A DNA stretch of 64,000 nucleotides, from the NCBI GenBank assembly GCA_029706075.1, contig JAINUG010000256.1, positions 496,001 through 560,000 on the forward strand, in the 5' to 3' direction. Of this stretch, positions 20,148-64,000 are shown piece by piece. A model generated the notes under the pieces. That model was not told the DNA's origin, searched no databases, and was given only the letters and a program-made list of their open reading frames with translations. Origin of the DNA: Aldrovandia affinis. Its lineage: Eukaryota; Chordata; Actinopteri; Notacanthiformes; Halosauridae. Both the position numbers and the translations under genes were made by a program. Each line of letters begins with the position of its first letter. The first letter of the stretch is position 1.

Positions 20148-20310
20148 GCAACATGTATGTGACATGTTGCGCTACGGTCACGAGTGAGATTTTTGTGCTA
20201 GGTACGCGACATCCTCTGCAACACCCTCTGCAACATCAACGCAACCTCTGCAACGTGTTGCAGAGGATCTCGCGTTGCAAGTCGTGTTGCAAGTCGCGTT
20301 GCAGTCGCTC
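20148..20310. repeat. Inverted GCAAC/GTTGC array
   Basis: Several GCAAC-containing units at 20210-20254 face several GTTGC units at 20257-20300. The centre is a near-perfect hairpin: CCTCTGCAAC (20245-20254), two bases, GTTGCAGAGG (20257-20266). A separate small inverted repeat, CAACATGT and ACATGTTG, lies just upstream (20149-20169). Origin unknown. Confidence 0.75.
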
Positions 20311-20433
20311 GAGCATGAAGAGGCCTTTACCGCTTCCAAGCCATGTTTGCATCTTCGGAGCATGCTCAATAATGACCATGTAGGTGCTGCATTCAGTGTA
20401 AAAAGGTAAACAAAACCACACTGCTCTTTTACC

Positions 20434-20706
20434 ATGTTCATTCATTCATTCATTCATTCATTTATTGTCTTACCTGCTTATTTCTTATCAGGGCCGTGGG
20501 GTGGCTTTGGGTCACCAATCCATCACAGGGCACATACACCTTTCACTCACACGCTCATGCCTATGGGCAATTTAGACTCTCCAATTAGCCCACGCAGACA
20601 TGGGGAGAACATGCAAACACCACATAGAAAGGCCCCGGCTAGGATTGAACCCGGGATCTTCTTGCTGTGTGGAGACAGTGCTATCCACTGCACCACCAGG
20701 CCACCC
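20434..20706 (-). mobile_element. tRNA-derived SINE (second family)
   Basis: Read on the minus strand, the head at the right end has TGGTGGTGCAGTGGATAGC (A-box region) and GGTTCAATCC (B box, complement at 20642-20651). It continues with TTTGCATGTTCTCCCCATGT and CCCTGTGATGGATTGGTGAC, then ends in a (GAAT)n tail (20438-20462 on the plus strand). This widespread fish SINE differs in core and tail from the one at 10759-10956. Confidence 0.8.
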
Positions 20707-20941
20707 TATGACAACTTGATCATCTTGTTGTATGATCTTGATTAGTAAGGTGATTAAGAAAAATATGATGTAAGGAATAAACCACAGTGGGCTGTGCAGT
20801 TATAACACGTGATAATTTAGTCAGTAATGTCATTAACTGGTAACCAGTTTAAAGACATTCTTCTGAGGTAAAATGGGTAGGTTCAAATCTATAAAAGATT
20901 AAAATATGTAAATAATGTGCTAAGCTAGACCTGCAGATAAA

Positions 20942-22060
20942 CCTCAAACATTTAGTTAGAAAGCTAGGCAGAAGGACATTTAATCTCTGTGCCATTGCCA
21001 TTGTGCCTCAAGATATTGCAGATTAGTGTTTGCATTCATGGCCTTATTTACCATTGAGGACATGAAGGTCATGACCTCTGAGTTGTGTTTTTTTACATAT
21101 TGATTCAGTGTAATACTGAATAAAAGTGGTGAACTACTGTACATACAATGATTCACTTTGCTATAGCAAAGATGTTGTACAATGCCAAGATTACCGCTTG
21201 CCTGATCACCATCATCGTCATTAATTCTGTGTGTGTGGCGATGAAGTGGATCCGTCCCGAGCAGGCGGATCTCGTTGTTACTACAAAATCTTTGCTCAAC
21301 AAAGATGACGCAGTGATGCTTGGGATGACTTTGCTGCACAGCAGGACTTGTAACTCAGACTGCTGATCTGAAGCCAAGTTTAGCAAGGTGTGGATCTCTC
21401 ATATTATAAAAAAGTTGACTCCTTGCATTATCACCAAATGAAGGCAATTCATCTCCAGAGATCATCTATCGATAACTACTTTGTGTGTAGTTTTGTGTAG
21501 TTGATAGCCAAATGTAGTTGTCTCTGTCTAGCTGACTGTAACACAAACCACTTTTTAGTCAGACCTAGAGTGGTGATAATTTGGCTAATGTTAACTAATG
21601 TAGCACACATTGACAGTGGTGATAGGCACAAAGCTACATTTTCATGACTTCTGTAATTCTCGACTCCTGGATACGGCCCTTTTTGCATTGTCATCATTTG
21701 ATTGTTTTATACCTTAGTTTGCTATGTTTGAATTACTGTACAATGTACAAGTGCTTTATACAGGAATTGCCCAACAGGCATTCATTTCTCCTTTGGGATA
21801 TTTTATGGGTCTTACATACAAACCAAGATACATCTACGGTTATCTTTCAAACATTCAGTTAGCAAGCTAGGCAGAACAATATTTAAATATATCATTGTAG
21901 TTAAGGCCAAGATATTGCAGATTCGTGTTTGCATTGGAATTATTGTTTTATAGCCTAGTTTGCTATGTTTGAATGCTTTTCCGTGTGCAATTCCTTTTAC
22001 AGTAATTCCCACAAGGCAGCAATTTCCCCTTGGGGATATTTTGCAGGTCTTGCAATTTTT
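20942..22060 (+). repeat. Local duplicated segments
   Basis: Segment A, with GAAAGCTAGGCAG-like sequence and AGATATTGCAGATT, occurs near 20942-21035 and again near 21846-21935. Segment B, with TAGTTTGCTATGTTTGAAT and a TTGGGATATTTT-type end, occurs near 21700-21820 and 21940-22060. The second A and B are adjacent, while the first A and B are separated by about 650 bp (21060-21690). The simplest reading is duplication of an A-B unit, followed by insertion into the first copy. Short open frames around 21150-21390 on both strands have no recognised family. Confidence 0.65.
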
Positions 22061-22639
22061 TTGAATAAAAATGACTTATGAAAAGGCAACCTCCTTTATA
22101 TGATATCACGGTATTCCTATTGTTACAATGAGAACACAAAATGTTTTGAGAACAATTATTTTGTAACACCTTGTTGACTGTTAGGAATAAAGTGGCCTTT
22201 CTATTTTACATAACTATGATACTATATTTTAGTATTGAAATAGATTTGTTAATTATATTGTGTTAATTAACATACCTTGATGCATTGCTAAATGTTTCTG
22301 TAAAGTTTCAGTGTTGTATACAGGTCAGAGATGGAATAATGTTGAATAAGGTGCGGACTCAAATACATTTGTTTTCATAAATCTTTAGCCTACGGATCAA
22401 CGGAATGAATTATAATATGAAGATGTTGCCGATAACAGTCTCCTAATTTGCTCACCTCTGGAACACTGCTGAACATTTATGCATTCATCTCTCACTGTTT
22501 ATATCCAAAATTAATTTAAACAAATGAGGATGCAGTTCATTCTTGCTTTCGTCTGTTGGTCACTACCTCTACTAAGGTCACCAGGAAACATACATGAATG
22601 CACCAATTGAGTCACCAAGGACAGCGAGAATGTCAGGTT
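22061..22639. other. Intergenic, nothing recognised
   Basis: AT-rich single-copy-looking sequence downstream of the proposed sema3a poly(A) site. No coding, RNA or transposon features seen. Confidence 0.5.
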
Positions 22640-25324
22640 TTAGAAGAAATGTTTATTTTAACAACTGAATACACATGCCAAGAAGAATCATTTACAGCAG
22701 CAGTTTCTCTTTCATTTCCATCCGGTTCCACAGAGTCCATCTCCAAACAGAGTGAGCTGAGCAACCATTTGACCGCCTCATTGTCAGGAAAACATGGCCA
22801 CGCCATCCAACGGATACTGTAAAGTGTTGCATTGAACGGTTTAACAACTGTATTTTCTTTTAATGTAGGGAACACACGGCTGAGTATCATTGGATGAAAC
22901 ATGAAATACAACACATTTGGAAGAGTACCTATAGATGGCAGTACTTTACACTGTACCTTTGATTTACCTAAGGAAAAAATATATACACCTTTGAGAGAGG
23001 TTAATGTGCACTGCATTAAGAAGGGCAGGTCTATTACACACAACATTAATAGATACTAAATAATATAGAAAAAAACTGATGCAGTAAAATAGCATTCACA
23101 TGCAATTTGTACAGTGTCTTATTTGTTGGACCATGACAAAATTATCTTTTTTACATTAAAATTCACAGCTACTTTCTTTAGGGTATATATTATCTTGCAA
23201 ACAATAGCAATCTAGCAAATATTCACTTTTAGCATATTGGAAATGAAACCTGTTAAATCATGAAGGTGATATATGGAAACTAAGACTATGACCTCTGATC
23301 TGTTTTAGTAAAAAAAAAAAACTTTTGTAAGCTCATCTGGTGTATTTACTGGCACACAGTGATTTAAAAAAATGCTGGTAGAATACCAATAAACAACCGA
23401 AGAGGTCAAATTCAGTCTAATGTCCTCAAATGAGAGTGCTTGCTCTCCACGTACTGAATTTCCTGAAAAATAATTAGCTCATTGCATTGTTTTGCATTCA
23501 ATATTCCAGTTTTTCCACAAAAGATATGAAATGCACTGCTACTTGTGTGAACTGTCAAGACAGATGGGGGGAGTCGAAGGAGTCATGGCTGTGACCTTAT
23601 GTTTGTCTAGTTAGGACATTGTTTTCACAGCTTTATATACAGCTTGTGCCACATGCACAATCCGGCGGGTAACAAGAAAGTGAAAAGAATTGCTGATTTC
23701 CAAACCATCCCGTCAAGAGTTGGGCTTCTAGAGAACGTTTTAAAAACTAGCTGCTCTCAACTGGGCTGAAGCACTGAACGGTCATGACAAGCCAATCTCT
23801 TTTAGGCTAACCATATCAATAAGTGATAACACAGTATGACAAATGCTTTGAGACACAGACACGATAATGTGATGTTAATTCCCTTTTACCTTTTTAATAT
23901 GGGGACGGAGATGGGGCTGTCGATTGGGCAGAAACATTTTGTTGCTTGTAATAAAACTGTCAACTACTAATGAGTGGATCCAACACAGTTTTTTAAAAGT
24001 ATATTCCGTAAAAGTATATTTTGACATTTCAATACAATACAAATTCAAACGAACTTGCATTTCCTGTGTAGCCAGTGTTTATAATAACAAAAAAACAAAA
24101 AAACAACAACATTATGTTAAGCATGTATGTATGTAACAGCATCCATGTTTTTTTGACTGTATTTTGAATTTGTTGGTCCATCTCGCTGTGGCTTTTTCAC
24201 CAAAAAAATTAAGAATAAATTACAGAATTGTGTTTGGTTTAATATATGTACACACACCAACTTTTACATTTCAAAGACAGATTACTAATATACGTGTGTT
24301 TGGAATAGCACATACGTAGGTATTCACGTGAATATACTGCAGATTTAATCCCCGAAATGATACAACATAACCAAATAACTTAACCAGAAGAATGGCATAT
24401 GAAAGAATGTTAGTGTTTTTACCCCATGGGGATGCAGTAGTTTGTGTGGGAAAGAAAGAAAATATACAATACCATACGAATTAAACTATATTAGAGATGT
24501 TTTAGATAGAACTCTGGTGTAAAAAATAAATCATTCTTTTTGAAACAACTTTAAATAAGTATTGGCTTATTTAAATAAGTACAGCTTATTCAGATTATTA
24601 ACATAGGGACACTGTTGACCTATTGCTTTTGGAAAAGAAAAACGACACGACAGACGTATCAGCTTTGCTAATTGATTAATGAGGATGTTATAAAATTGTC
24701 ATCTTATTATAAATAATAATGATAATAGTAAAGAATAGTACTTATCAGGATGTGCCATTTTTAAGGTTTAAAGTGTTCAGCCATTCCTTTGAAGGCCCAT
24801 TCAGAAATCCTCTATATACATTGTTCAGAATCAGGGCCCCACCACAATGGCTACGAAGAAGGTTTCAGCTATAAATGTTAAACTGGGTTTCAGAGCGCTT
24901 CGAGAAAATGAACTTCCACTGTGATTTTTTCTTGTAGCTGTAGAAATGTACGATTCTTTTTGAAGATGATGGTAGCTTGAAGGTTTACCCCTACCTCAAA
25001 AAAGGGTAATCAAAACAACTGAACCATGAACAAAACTAAAATAAAACCCAAGAGCGATGTCAAATATTGTTCTTGCTATAGACTAGGAAGTTGTATCCGA
25101 GTATTGGCTTCCATCATCCCTTGGTGGACATCGGTCTACAGGGTTTGAGTACAAACACATTATGGTGAAACCAGTCCTCTGCGTCATACCATTGTAAACA
25201 TCTTCACCAATGCAAAGGCTTGGATCAGGGGCGTATTGCATTCATTTCCAGTTTGAGTTTCTTTTTTTAAAGTCTGTTCAGAAGAAGTCTTTAATTGGGG
25301 GCGTGAAGGGGGGGAGGAGGGGTG
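22640..25324 (-). other. sema3a: Probable sema3a 3' UTR
   Basis: By eye, the first canonical AATAAA on the minus strand after the sema3a stop is at 22652-22657, which would give a 3' UTR of about 2.7 kb. The interval shows no transposon sequence and no other gene, in contrast to its flanks, which suits a long UTR. The end point is inference; alternative signals of the ATTAAA type exist within it. Confidence 0.4.
22652..22657 (-). promoter_or_regulatory. sema3a: Candidate poly(A) signal of sema3a
   Basis: AATAAA on the minus strand (plus-strand TTTATT), embedded in AAAATAAAC. It is the first canonical hexamer found downstream of the stop codon. Confidence 0.4.
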
Positions 25325-57323
<31,999 letters not shown>

Positions 57324-60300
57324 CTGCAAGGAAAAGGAAAACAAGTGGTTGTGAGCACGAAACATTAGGAGCATAAAAGGTTTAAGTTATGAGTACACCA
57401 CAAGGATGCCATTTTTCTTTTAAGAACCCTTTTCTCCAACACGCCAACCATGAGATCCTGGGTAAACACGTGACCTGCCTGCTTGCTCTCCCTGGCTGGT
57501 GCGTGGCATGTGAAAACGTTACGGATGCTAAGGATGCACTGCAAGCACAGAGTCCCTGGCAGAATCTGCGGCTGCTCCACCAGAGTGTGGCCTGCCACTG
57601 TACATTAGGGGCTTTGGGCTGTGACTCTGAACATGTGGCGTCTGTGGTGTGACTTACTGGGAACCACACTCCGCCTTACGGACAGAACACGTCCACCCGG
57701 TCCACAGGGTAATTCAAAACAAGAGGAGACAAATTAATCTCCGTAAGCATTTATGCACATATTACACCATTGACTGTGAGAAAATATTTCATTTGTGGGC
57801 ACGTATGTACAGGATGTTAAAAGTCAACAGAGTGAAAATTCAAAATATGTAATAAAATACTTTAAACTGACCACTGCAATTTTCAGAAAAGAATGCTTCT
57901 GAGTATAACAGTCTATGGTGTCTGTCCCTTGTGATTCACAGATCAAGAACTTAATGACTTCTTCATTATGAATTTGCAGGGTTTGCTGACACAACGGGTA
58001 ATGGGCAGTGCCAAACGGGCACTTCCAATTGCTCTTCATAAACTAATCTATTATTCCCTGGACTGACACAGCACCGCCTGCCACTTTGAAATGTCACACA
58101 AAACTGTCATGCGTGTCGTAAAACAGCTGAAATGCGATTACTGGATAGGCACAGCGTGACTCAATATGTGCTCGACCATGTAATTAGTTCAATCATTCAC
58201 ACGTGGTTAGATATGCCTGATACTTCTTTTCAGCCTCATGAAAATGGAGAAGCTGCTGCTATATTTAATTTATGATTTCTCCCACTAAAATGCATTGTGA
58301 TTCACATGAAAGGACAGCAACCCGTGGCCCAGCAGGGGAGCAGCGTTTTACCTCTGATTTTGAGTGGCCTCTCTGAAATTTTAATCAACAAAGGGATTGT
58401 CAGTGAGCTTCCAATAGCATCTCTTTGAGTGACAGACAGTACTGAGCTCTAAAGCAAAACACAACTTAATCTGCCTGATCGGAACCAGGTTATTGTACAA
58501 GCTAACATCAGCATCATCGTCACTTAACTAAGGCCACAAATACAACTGATACAAATGTGATTTTGATATTCTTTTAGATTATTTTAGACTACATATTATA
58601 CACAGAAAATGTGAATTACACACAGAAAATTCCTCATACGGAATAGCATTGCCATCTCATTGGCATCTTGAACAGTTGGTTTAATTTGTGTTAGCCAGTG
58701 GATCAGCACTAACATTATAATTATAAGTGTAAGAAATGAAACGCACATTGCGTAAGTTTAAAGCAAGGCCTGGCACTGTGGATATGGGTGTCTGGTAGAT
58801 GGGGAGTGGAAGTCTGAAAGTCCTGTCCTGCAGCTCAGTTGTCCTGCCAGACTGTGTGATCCCAGCAGTCCATCACACTTGTTTACTCACCCCTCAGTTC
58901 TCGGAGCAAACATTTAAACAATAGCCACTGCACTGGACTGAGGGGCCTAATGTTGCTGGATGGGCTCTGCCAACTTCCAGCCAGGGCTGGCATTGGCTGC
59001 GGTGACCTTGACTGTGGCAGCCAACTAAAAGCTCAACTAGTGAAGAATGCGGTCTATACTGACTTTCATCCAACAGCGACCCCTTTAAAACAAATAACAG
59101 AATGCAATCTGAGTGATAAAACAAAATAAGCTTTGTTAGAACGCTTATACACTTCTAAATGACTTGAACCACAGCAGCAGATTAAACATTGTTTTAAAAC
59201 GAAGAAACAATGAAATTCCTGCCACTTCCACTTTGCCGGGTTGACACAAAACCAAAATGATAAAAGGAGAGCTGCATTTTAAACTCAGTTACACAGATAT
59301 CCTCCATGCACTGTAACTAAAAATGCTTTCTGTATGTGCAGGTTTATAGGGGTGAGGGGGTGTGAGTGCACTCCTGCAAGTGACTCAAAAGTTCACACCC
59401 TGCTCATACCTCCTTTATTAGTCAGGGGGAACAGCAGCCATGACAAGCAGGCCCCAGGGCTACACTTTCGCCCCTCGAGTCTCGACACCTGCACCCGTAT
59501 TTTGGGAGAAATGGAACAAGAGAAGGAGAGAGAGAAGGCGGGTTCTGGGTTCTAATAAAATGAGGGTTCCGCTCAGCAGTTTCTGGTGGTGATAAAAACG
59601 AGTATGTGCAAAACACCCTGCAAGCCTGAACCTCACATAGTTTTTTTCCCTCGGCATCCATGGCGCCAGATGTGGCTTTTACTGCAATGACAATGACACA
59701 CTTATTCTTCCTGTTTATTTAGAACTGAAGGAAAGTGAATCAATTCATTAGAGCTCCACAGTGGAGAAACATTTTGTGGGACGTTCAACTCTGCAATGGG
59801 GACATATTGTATTTATCATCATGTCATATTTGTTATTGACTGGATACAAAGTTTTTGTGTTTTTTGCTGGAAAAAAACTGTGGAATAATGTAGAGGCTTG
59901 GGCGGAAGAGAGATTTGGAGCCATATCTCATATCTCATATGCTCAAGACAAAATAAACATCACATTCTGTTAGGTATATAAGCTACAGTATTTGAGAAAC
60001 CCATACAATACTGGATGAGGTTTTGTAAAATGTATGCATTAAAAAAGGTAATGAAAATTTCAGCACAAACAACGTATATTATTGTTTATTAAAGGCTAAA
60101 TACATTAGGGCATTTTATAATCCATAAAAAGCCATTATAAGCAGTATTGGAAATAACTGCAGCTATATTATGTTTGGAGAGAGACTAGGCATCTGTCTCC
60201 ACTGAAATATTGTAAAGGGCAGAAAACAAAGTGTCATATGTTGACACAGATCACGTCTGTTCCAGCAGTCAGGCAAACTGGTCCACATTATTATCCACAG

Positions 60301-61044
60301 GTATTTTAAGACAGACAGGGTGTAGAGTGCTATCTTTTTCTGTGATCATAACAAAAACACCTTACGATGGGTTTTCCAGCCCCTCCAATGACTCTGGCTT
60401 TTATAGTGTGCCTGTATTGCTCTCATCTTGACCTGTATCAGTCATCAGAAAGTGCTGCCCTTGTACGGCGGAGTAGGGGAATTCAAGTCAGCTCATCTCT
60501 CGAGTGACAGAATGTTTTGCCAGAGCAGTTAGGGTCAGACTGGATCTGACCGCAAGATTTGATCTCAGACACCTTCCCTATCAGATGACCCTGTAAAGAC
60601 TGGCGTGTCAGAGGATGCTCCTCCCAGTTGAGATTGAGGATTCAATGTCAGTCAGAGGACAAGGAGCTGGGGAACGTCGGTCCAATAATGATTATGTGAC
60701 CAAATAAGGAACAGGATTTTGGGAACCTTATAAACATGATTGTCAGGTTGGCTAGGGGGGAATTTGATTTTCCTTGTAACATATGCAGTCATCATCAAGT
60801 TGATGCAGGGGTAGCATTAGTAATGTCAAGGGTGGTCAAATTTAATGGTATTATTACAACTCTGTAATAAAAGTTCCAAAACGTGAAAAGTCTTGTGAAT
60901 CAAATTGAAGGTACTATCATCCTAATGCAGTGACGCTTACATTATAATCTCTTACAGAAATTCTCAGTAAATCTTATTTATTTACTAAAATGTAATAAAA
61001 AGCAGATATTGAATTTGGTATGGAGCCATTTCTGGACACATCCT

Positions 61045-61270
61045 TGTTTTACATTTTTTTACATTTTTACATTTTAAGTATTTAGCAGACGCTCTTATCC
61101 AGAGCGACTTACAAGATGTGCATTAATACAAGGTGAGAACAATCAAAGTTAGCGTACAAGATCAGTGCAGTAAAACAGCAAAAGACATCATTGCAGGCGT
61201 CTGCGTATCATACCTGTAACATTGGGAAAGAAAAGGTTAGTGGGTTTTATTTTTTTTTTATTTTTTTAAT
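61045..61270 (-). repeat. L2 3' UTR fragment
   Basis: Nearly identical to 6205-6400: GCAGACGCTCTTATCCAGAG, GTGCATTAATACAAGGTGAG, GTTAGCGTACAAGATCAGTG and ATTGCAGGCGTCTGCGTATC, followed by a T-rich run. Only the 3' UTR is present. Confidence 0.88.
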
Positions 61271-63689
61271 AACAATGACCTTTAATAAACTGTAGAACAC
61301 TTGCCTTGATTAGATTTTTCAATGTGGAAAATGTATGTGCAGGTTTATAGGGGTGAGTTTATTTATGTAGGCTTATATGTTTATACAAATGCAGCAGGAA
61401 GAATTAGAATGACTCCAATCACCATTTTTCTCTTGCTTCTTTTAGAGAATGACTCCTCCAATCACAGCCCTCCCCCTTCTTCTTGTTAGAGAATGAATCG
61501 TATCAATCACAGTCTTGATTTTTGGCACACAGTTCAATGAGAAGGAGGACCACTGAATTATATCCTCACTCACAAAACAAAAAAGTGTATTTACATGTTA
61601 TTTTGCATGTTGTTACATTTATTTACATACATTTCTTATTTTGTCATATTGCATATTGCTTCTTAATATTACTTCTTGCTTCTGAGTTTCCATGGAATAA
61701 ACTAAATAGGTTTAAATGTTTCACATGTTACATCACCAGTATAGTCTTAATAAGATGTTTGAATGTTTTTTATACCGTGACAGTGCAAAATGTGCTCTGT
61801 CTCTTTCACACACATGAACACACTTTTATGTCTGTGCCGCTTAGTCCAATCTGAGGAAATAAATATAATATATTTTCATTATGAGTGAGGATTTAAAATT
61901 GAGATTTCTGTTAAAGGGTAACCAACTCAATATGAGTTACAGTTTCACCCTCAGGGAAAACCAGTTTTAATTTTAATTTTATTTGTGCAATATAGCATTG
62001 GCATCTTTTAAAAAGTACTTTTTTATTGTGGCATAAAAATGTCTTATAACACAAAAGAGACACCTGTCACAATATAAGTCAATAAATGTATTTAGTAATG
62101 TGGAAATTCTAAATGGACCCATATTTCTGTGATGCTCGGTCAACAAATGGCTAACACCTAATGTACTGTATGTCATAAAATAGTGATTAATGGTTTCTGC
62201 ATTTCCCTCATATAATTATATAAAAGAATAACACTAAGATGGTTGAGGCACATTACAAAGGACACCTGGCAAAGTTTCACAGTCTTGCCCCCTGTACAGA
62301 AATGTGGACTGACACAGCTGCAGGCCTGTCACAGTGTAGAACACAGCAGACTTCTTGATGCTGCTCTATTCTGTACACTTTATTCTGTCAGACACTTATA
62401 GCACTTCAAATAAACATGTTATGGAAATGATCTTCACTTGCCTAATGCAGAGCAGTCAAAACAAACCATAAGCCTAGTTTAGTATTCCAATATGGCAGTG
62501 TATTGGCTATAGTACTGTATCACACCAAGGCCCTTAGAGCTACAGATTAGAATCCCAGGTGGGACATAGCCATTGAACTGTTCAGTGGGGTGCCTCACCT
62601 TATTTGTTTTGATAAAAATCCAGCTGTATAAATAAACTTAAGGAAAGAGAACTTGTAATCATCAATGTGAACTTGTAAATAGCTAAATAACAAATAAGAA
62701 GCTAACTTCCTATTTAAAAAAAAAGATTTCACAGTTTCATTTTGAAAGTAAAACAGATGAAAGGACAGAGACAAGCTGAACAAGCTGACAGTTTTCGTGT
62801 CTCCCCAAGTGACGAAAGCTGAGCAAGCCCTGCCTCTGTCCCTCCCCCTGGCTAAGTTCTCTTAACCGCCTTTAATTCCAAACAGAGTTGTCCGAAGCCA
62901 GGCGCGGGGCAGTAAAACAAAAAGCCACCGAGGACGGACAGAAAAGGGCCAGGCTGCACAAAGTGCCTTATAAGCCGGGCTGCACAAAGTGACTTCTCGG
63001 CTGGATAATTCCATTCGCCGCAGTGTGTTGCTCAAAAGCCCCACGGAAGTGCTTAATGAGGTGACAACCACACCTGCCAATGGGAACTCACAAAAATAAA
63101 GAGTGCCAACAATACCCACGATTTCTAATAATCTCACCAGCCTATTAGCTGCCAGAGACCGAAAGCTCTTTATGCTCTGGGTGTATATCTTTTGACTATT
63201 GCCTTTATAACCTCTCTTCATAGATTGATTTTATGAATGGAAGAGTGCTTGATGTGCTAACCTCAAAATCGAATGGAATGTTTTTCCAATGCGAAAAATG
63301 CGGTCTTCCATAATTTGGATATTTGTAGTATGTTACATTCTGTGCCATAAATAACTGTAGTTACAAACAAATGGCAAAACATAATTAAAATAAAATAGGC
63401 ACTTGGAGTCACACACTAGTCATTCAGATGAGCTGCCTTGAGCTGCCTTTCTTGGACAACATTGGTGACCATACAATTGATGATCAACCAAACCATCCCC
63501 AAGTCCTAAGGCTTGTTGGATTTTCTATGGTTCCTCTGTGAACGAAATATCTCACACTCAATGGTCTTTTCCATGAGAGGGTGCACAGAATCCATTAGTG
63601 AATTAGTGCCCCTGTTTTCTTCCAGAAATTCCCTGGACTGGGTATATACTGTACTGGGTCCATGAGGACAGATCAATCTTTTCCACAAT

Positions 63690-63860
63690 AGAGCTGGGGC
63701 CTCATTTATAAAACGTACTTACGCACAAATTTGATCTTAGAACGTGCGTACGCTCAAATCCACGTCAAAGTTCAGATTTATAAAAACGGTCTTTGACGTG
63801 GAAAAGTACTTACCTCCACGTCAGGTTTCAACCTGGCGTACGCACTTTTCCTTGTGGCAA
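63690..63860. repeat. Foldback repeat with GCGTACGC motifs
   Basis: GGGGCCTCATTTATAAAACG leads into a segment with CCACGTCAAAG (63760-63770) and its exact complement CTTTGACGTGG (63791-63801), plus outer GTGCGTACG and CGTACGCAC facing each other near 63744 and 63836. It resembles a MITE-like element seen in fish genomes; class not determined. Confidence 0.55.
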
Positions 63861-63879
63861 TGTTGGAGTACTGCAGGTA

Positions 63880-64000
63880 TTCGCGGTCTCGTCTCTTCTC
63901 TGTCCTGACCCTCGCTGGTGAAATTATCTTCCGCAATCGGTCAGGACCGTGTAATCACTTGCGATCTTCCGCGAGAGACTCAAAACCCACCTTTTCAGAC
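63880..64000 (+). mobile_element. L2 RT C-terminus fragment running off the right edge
   Basis: TCTCTTCTCTGTCCTGACCC, then CAATCGGTCAGGACCGTGT, then GAGACTCAAAACCCACCTTT correspond to the L2 region that encodes SRLFSVL, PQSVRTAESL and RLKTHLFR in the copy at 6659-6760. The frames are broken. Plus strand, the reverse of most L2 copies here. Confidence 0.75.

Larger units (their letters stand above)
57324..64000 (-). other. sema3a: sema3a intron 1 (partial)
   Basis: No signal-peptide exon ending in a suitable phase was found between 57324 and 64000 on the minus strand. The region holds an L2 tail (61045-61270), a foldback repeat (63690-63860) and an L2 coding fragment at the right edge; the rest is AT-rich and featureless. 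Large first introns are usual for this gene. Confidence 0.6.

Noticed and set aside
20642..20706. A real tRNA gene at the head of the second SINE
   Set aside because: Same reasoning: box sequences joined to a SINE body and a (GAAT)n tail.
21148..21386. Overlapping 70-80-residue open frames on both strands as a small gene
   Set aside because: No recognisable family, no splice or promoter context, and equal openness on both strands; more likely chance within the inserted block.
57324..64000. The missing first coding exon of sema3a
   Set aside because: Scanning the minus strand showed no signal peptide followed by a sequence like PRLKLSY and a donor leaving one base. It is presumably beyond the right edge.

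Overview
This is vertebrate genomic DNA, most likely from a ray-finned fish. The evidence is a compact semaphorin gene with vertebrate exon structure, surrounded by retrotransposon families typical of fish genomes (L2, CR1-like, Rex1-like, Ty3/gypsy including a Gmr1-like element, tRNA-derived SINEs) and by DNA transposons (piggyBac-like, hAT). There are no operons and no real tRNA or rRNA genes. The species, and which teleost paralog of the gene this is, cannot be settled from the sequence alone.

Region 1 (1-17 kb) is a nested transposon landscape. Positions 1-6192 hold the 5' part of a Ty3/gypsy element on the minus strand (LTR, gag, protease, RT, RNase H, start of integrase, running off the left edge). 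Its gag and pol overlap in the -1 frame at a textbook slippery site (GGGAAAC, 5-nt spacer, stem-loop). Its RT is split by a 1.58-kb piggyBac-like element flanked by TTAA. An L2 LINE fragment (6.19-7.22 kb, minus) carries a 188-bp hAT MITE with a perfect 8-bp target duplication. A long CR1-like LINE (7.2-12.9 kb, plus) has been entered by two solo-LTR-like insertions, a SINE and a Rex1-like tail, and carries a 110-bp internal tandem duplication. From 13.04 to 16.56 kb lies a deletion derivative of a Gmr1-like Ty3/gypsy element, in which a SCAN-like gag is followed by protease, integrase and only then RT.

Region 2 (17-25 kb) is intergenic: a CA microsatellite, L2 3' tails, a tRNA-derived SINE, an inverted GCAAC/GTTGC array, a local duplication, and then the probable 3' UTR of the gene to its right.

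Region 3 (25.3-64 kb) is sema3a (semaphorin-3A) on the minus strand. Sixteen coding exons, all with GT-AG junctions and matching phases, run from 57323 down to the stop at 25325. They encode about 737 residues: sema domain, PSI, Ig domain and basic tail. The first coding exon (signal peptide) was not found and is presumably beyond 64000. The introns hold a second, inverted copy of the piggyBac-like element, L2 and Rex1-like fragments, microsatellites, and, in the intron between the fifth and sixth coding exons, a small plus-strand arrangement of TATA box, donor, acceptor and poly(A) signal that might be an antisense transcription unit or an LTR remnant.
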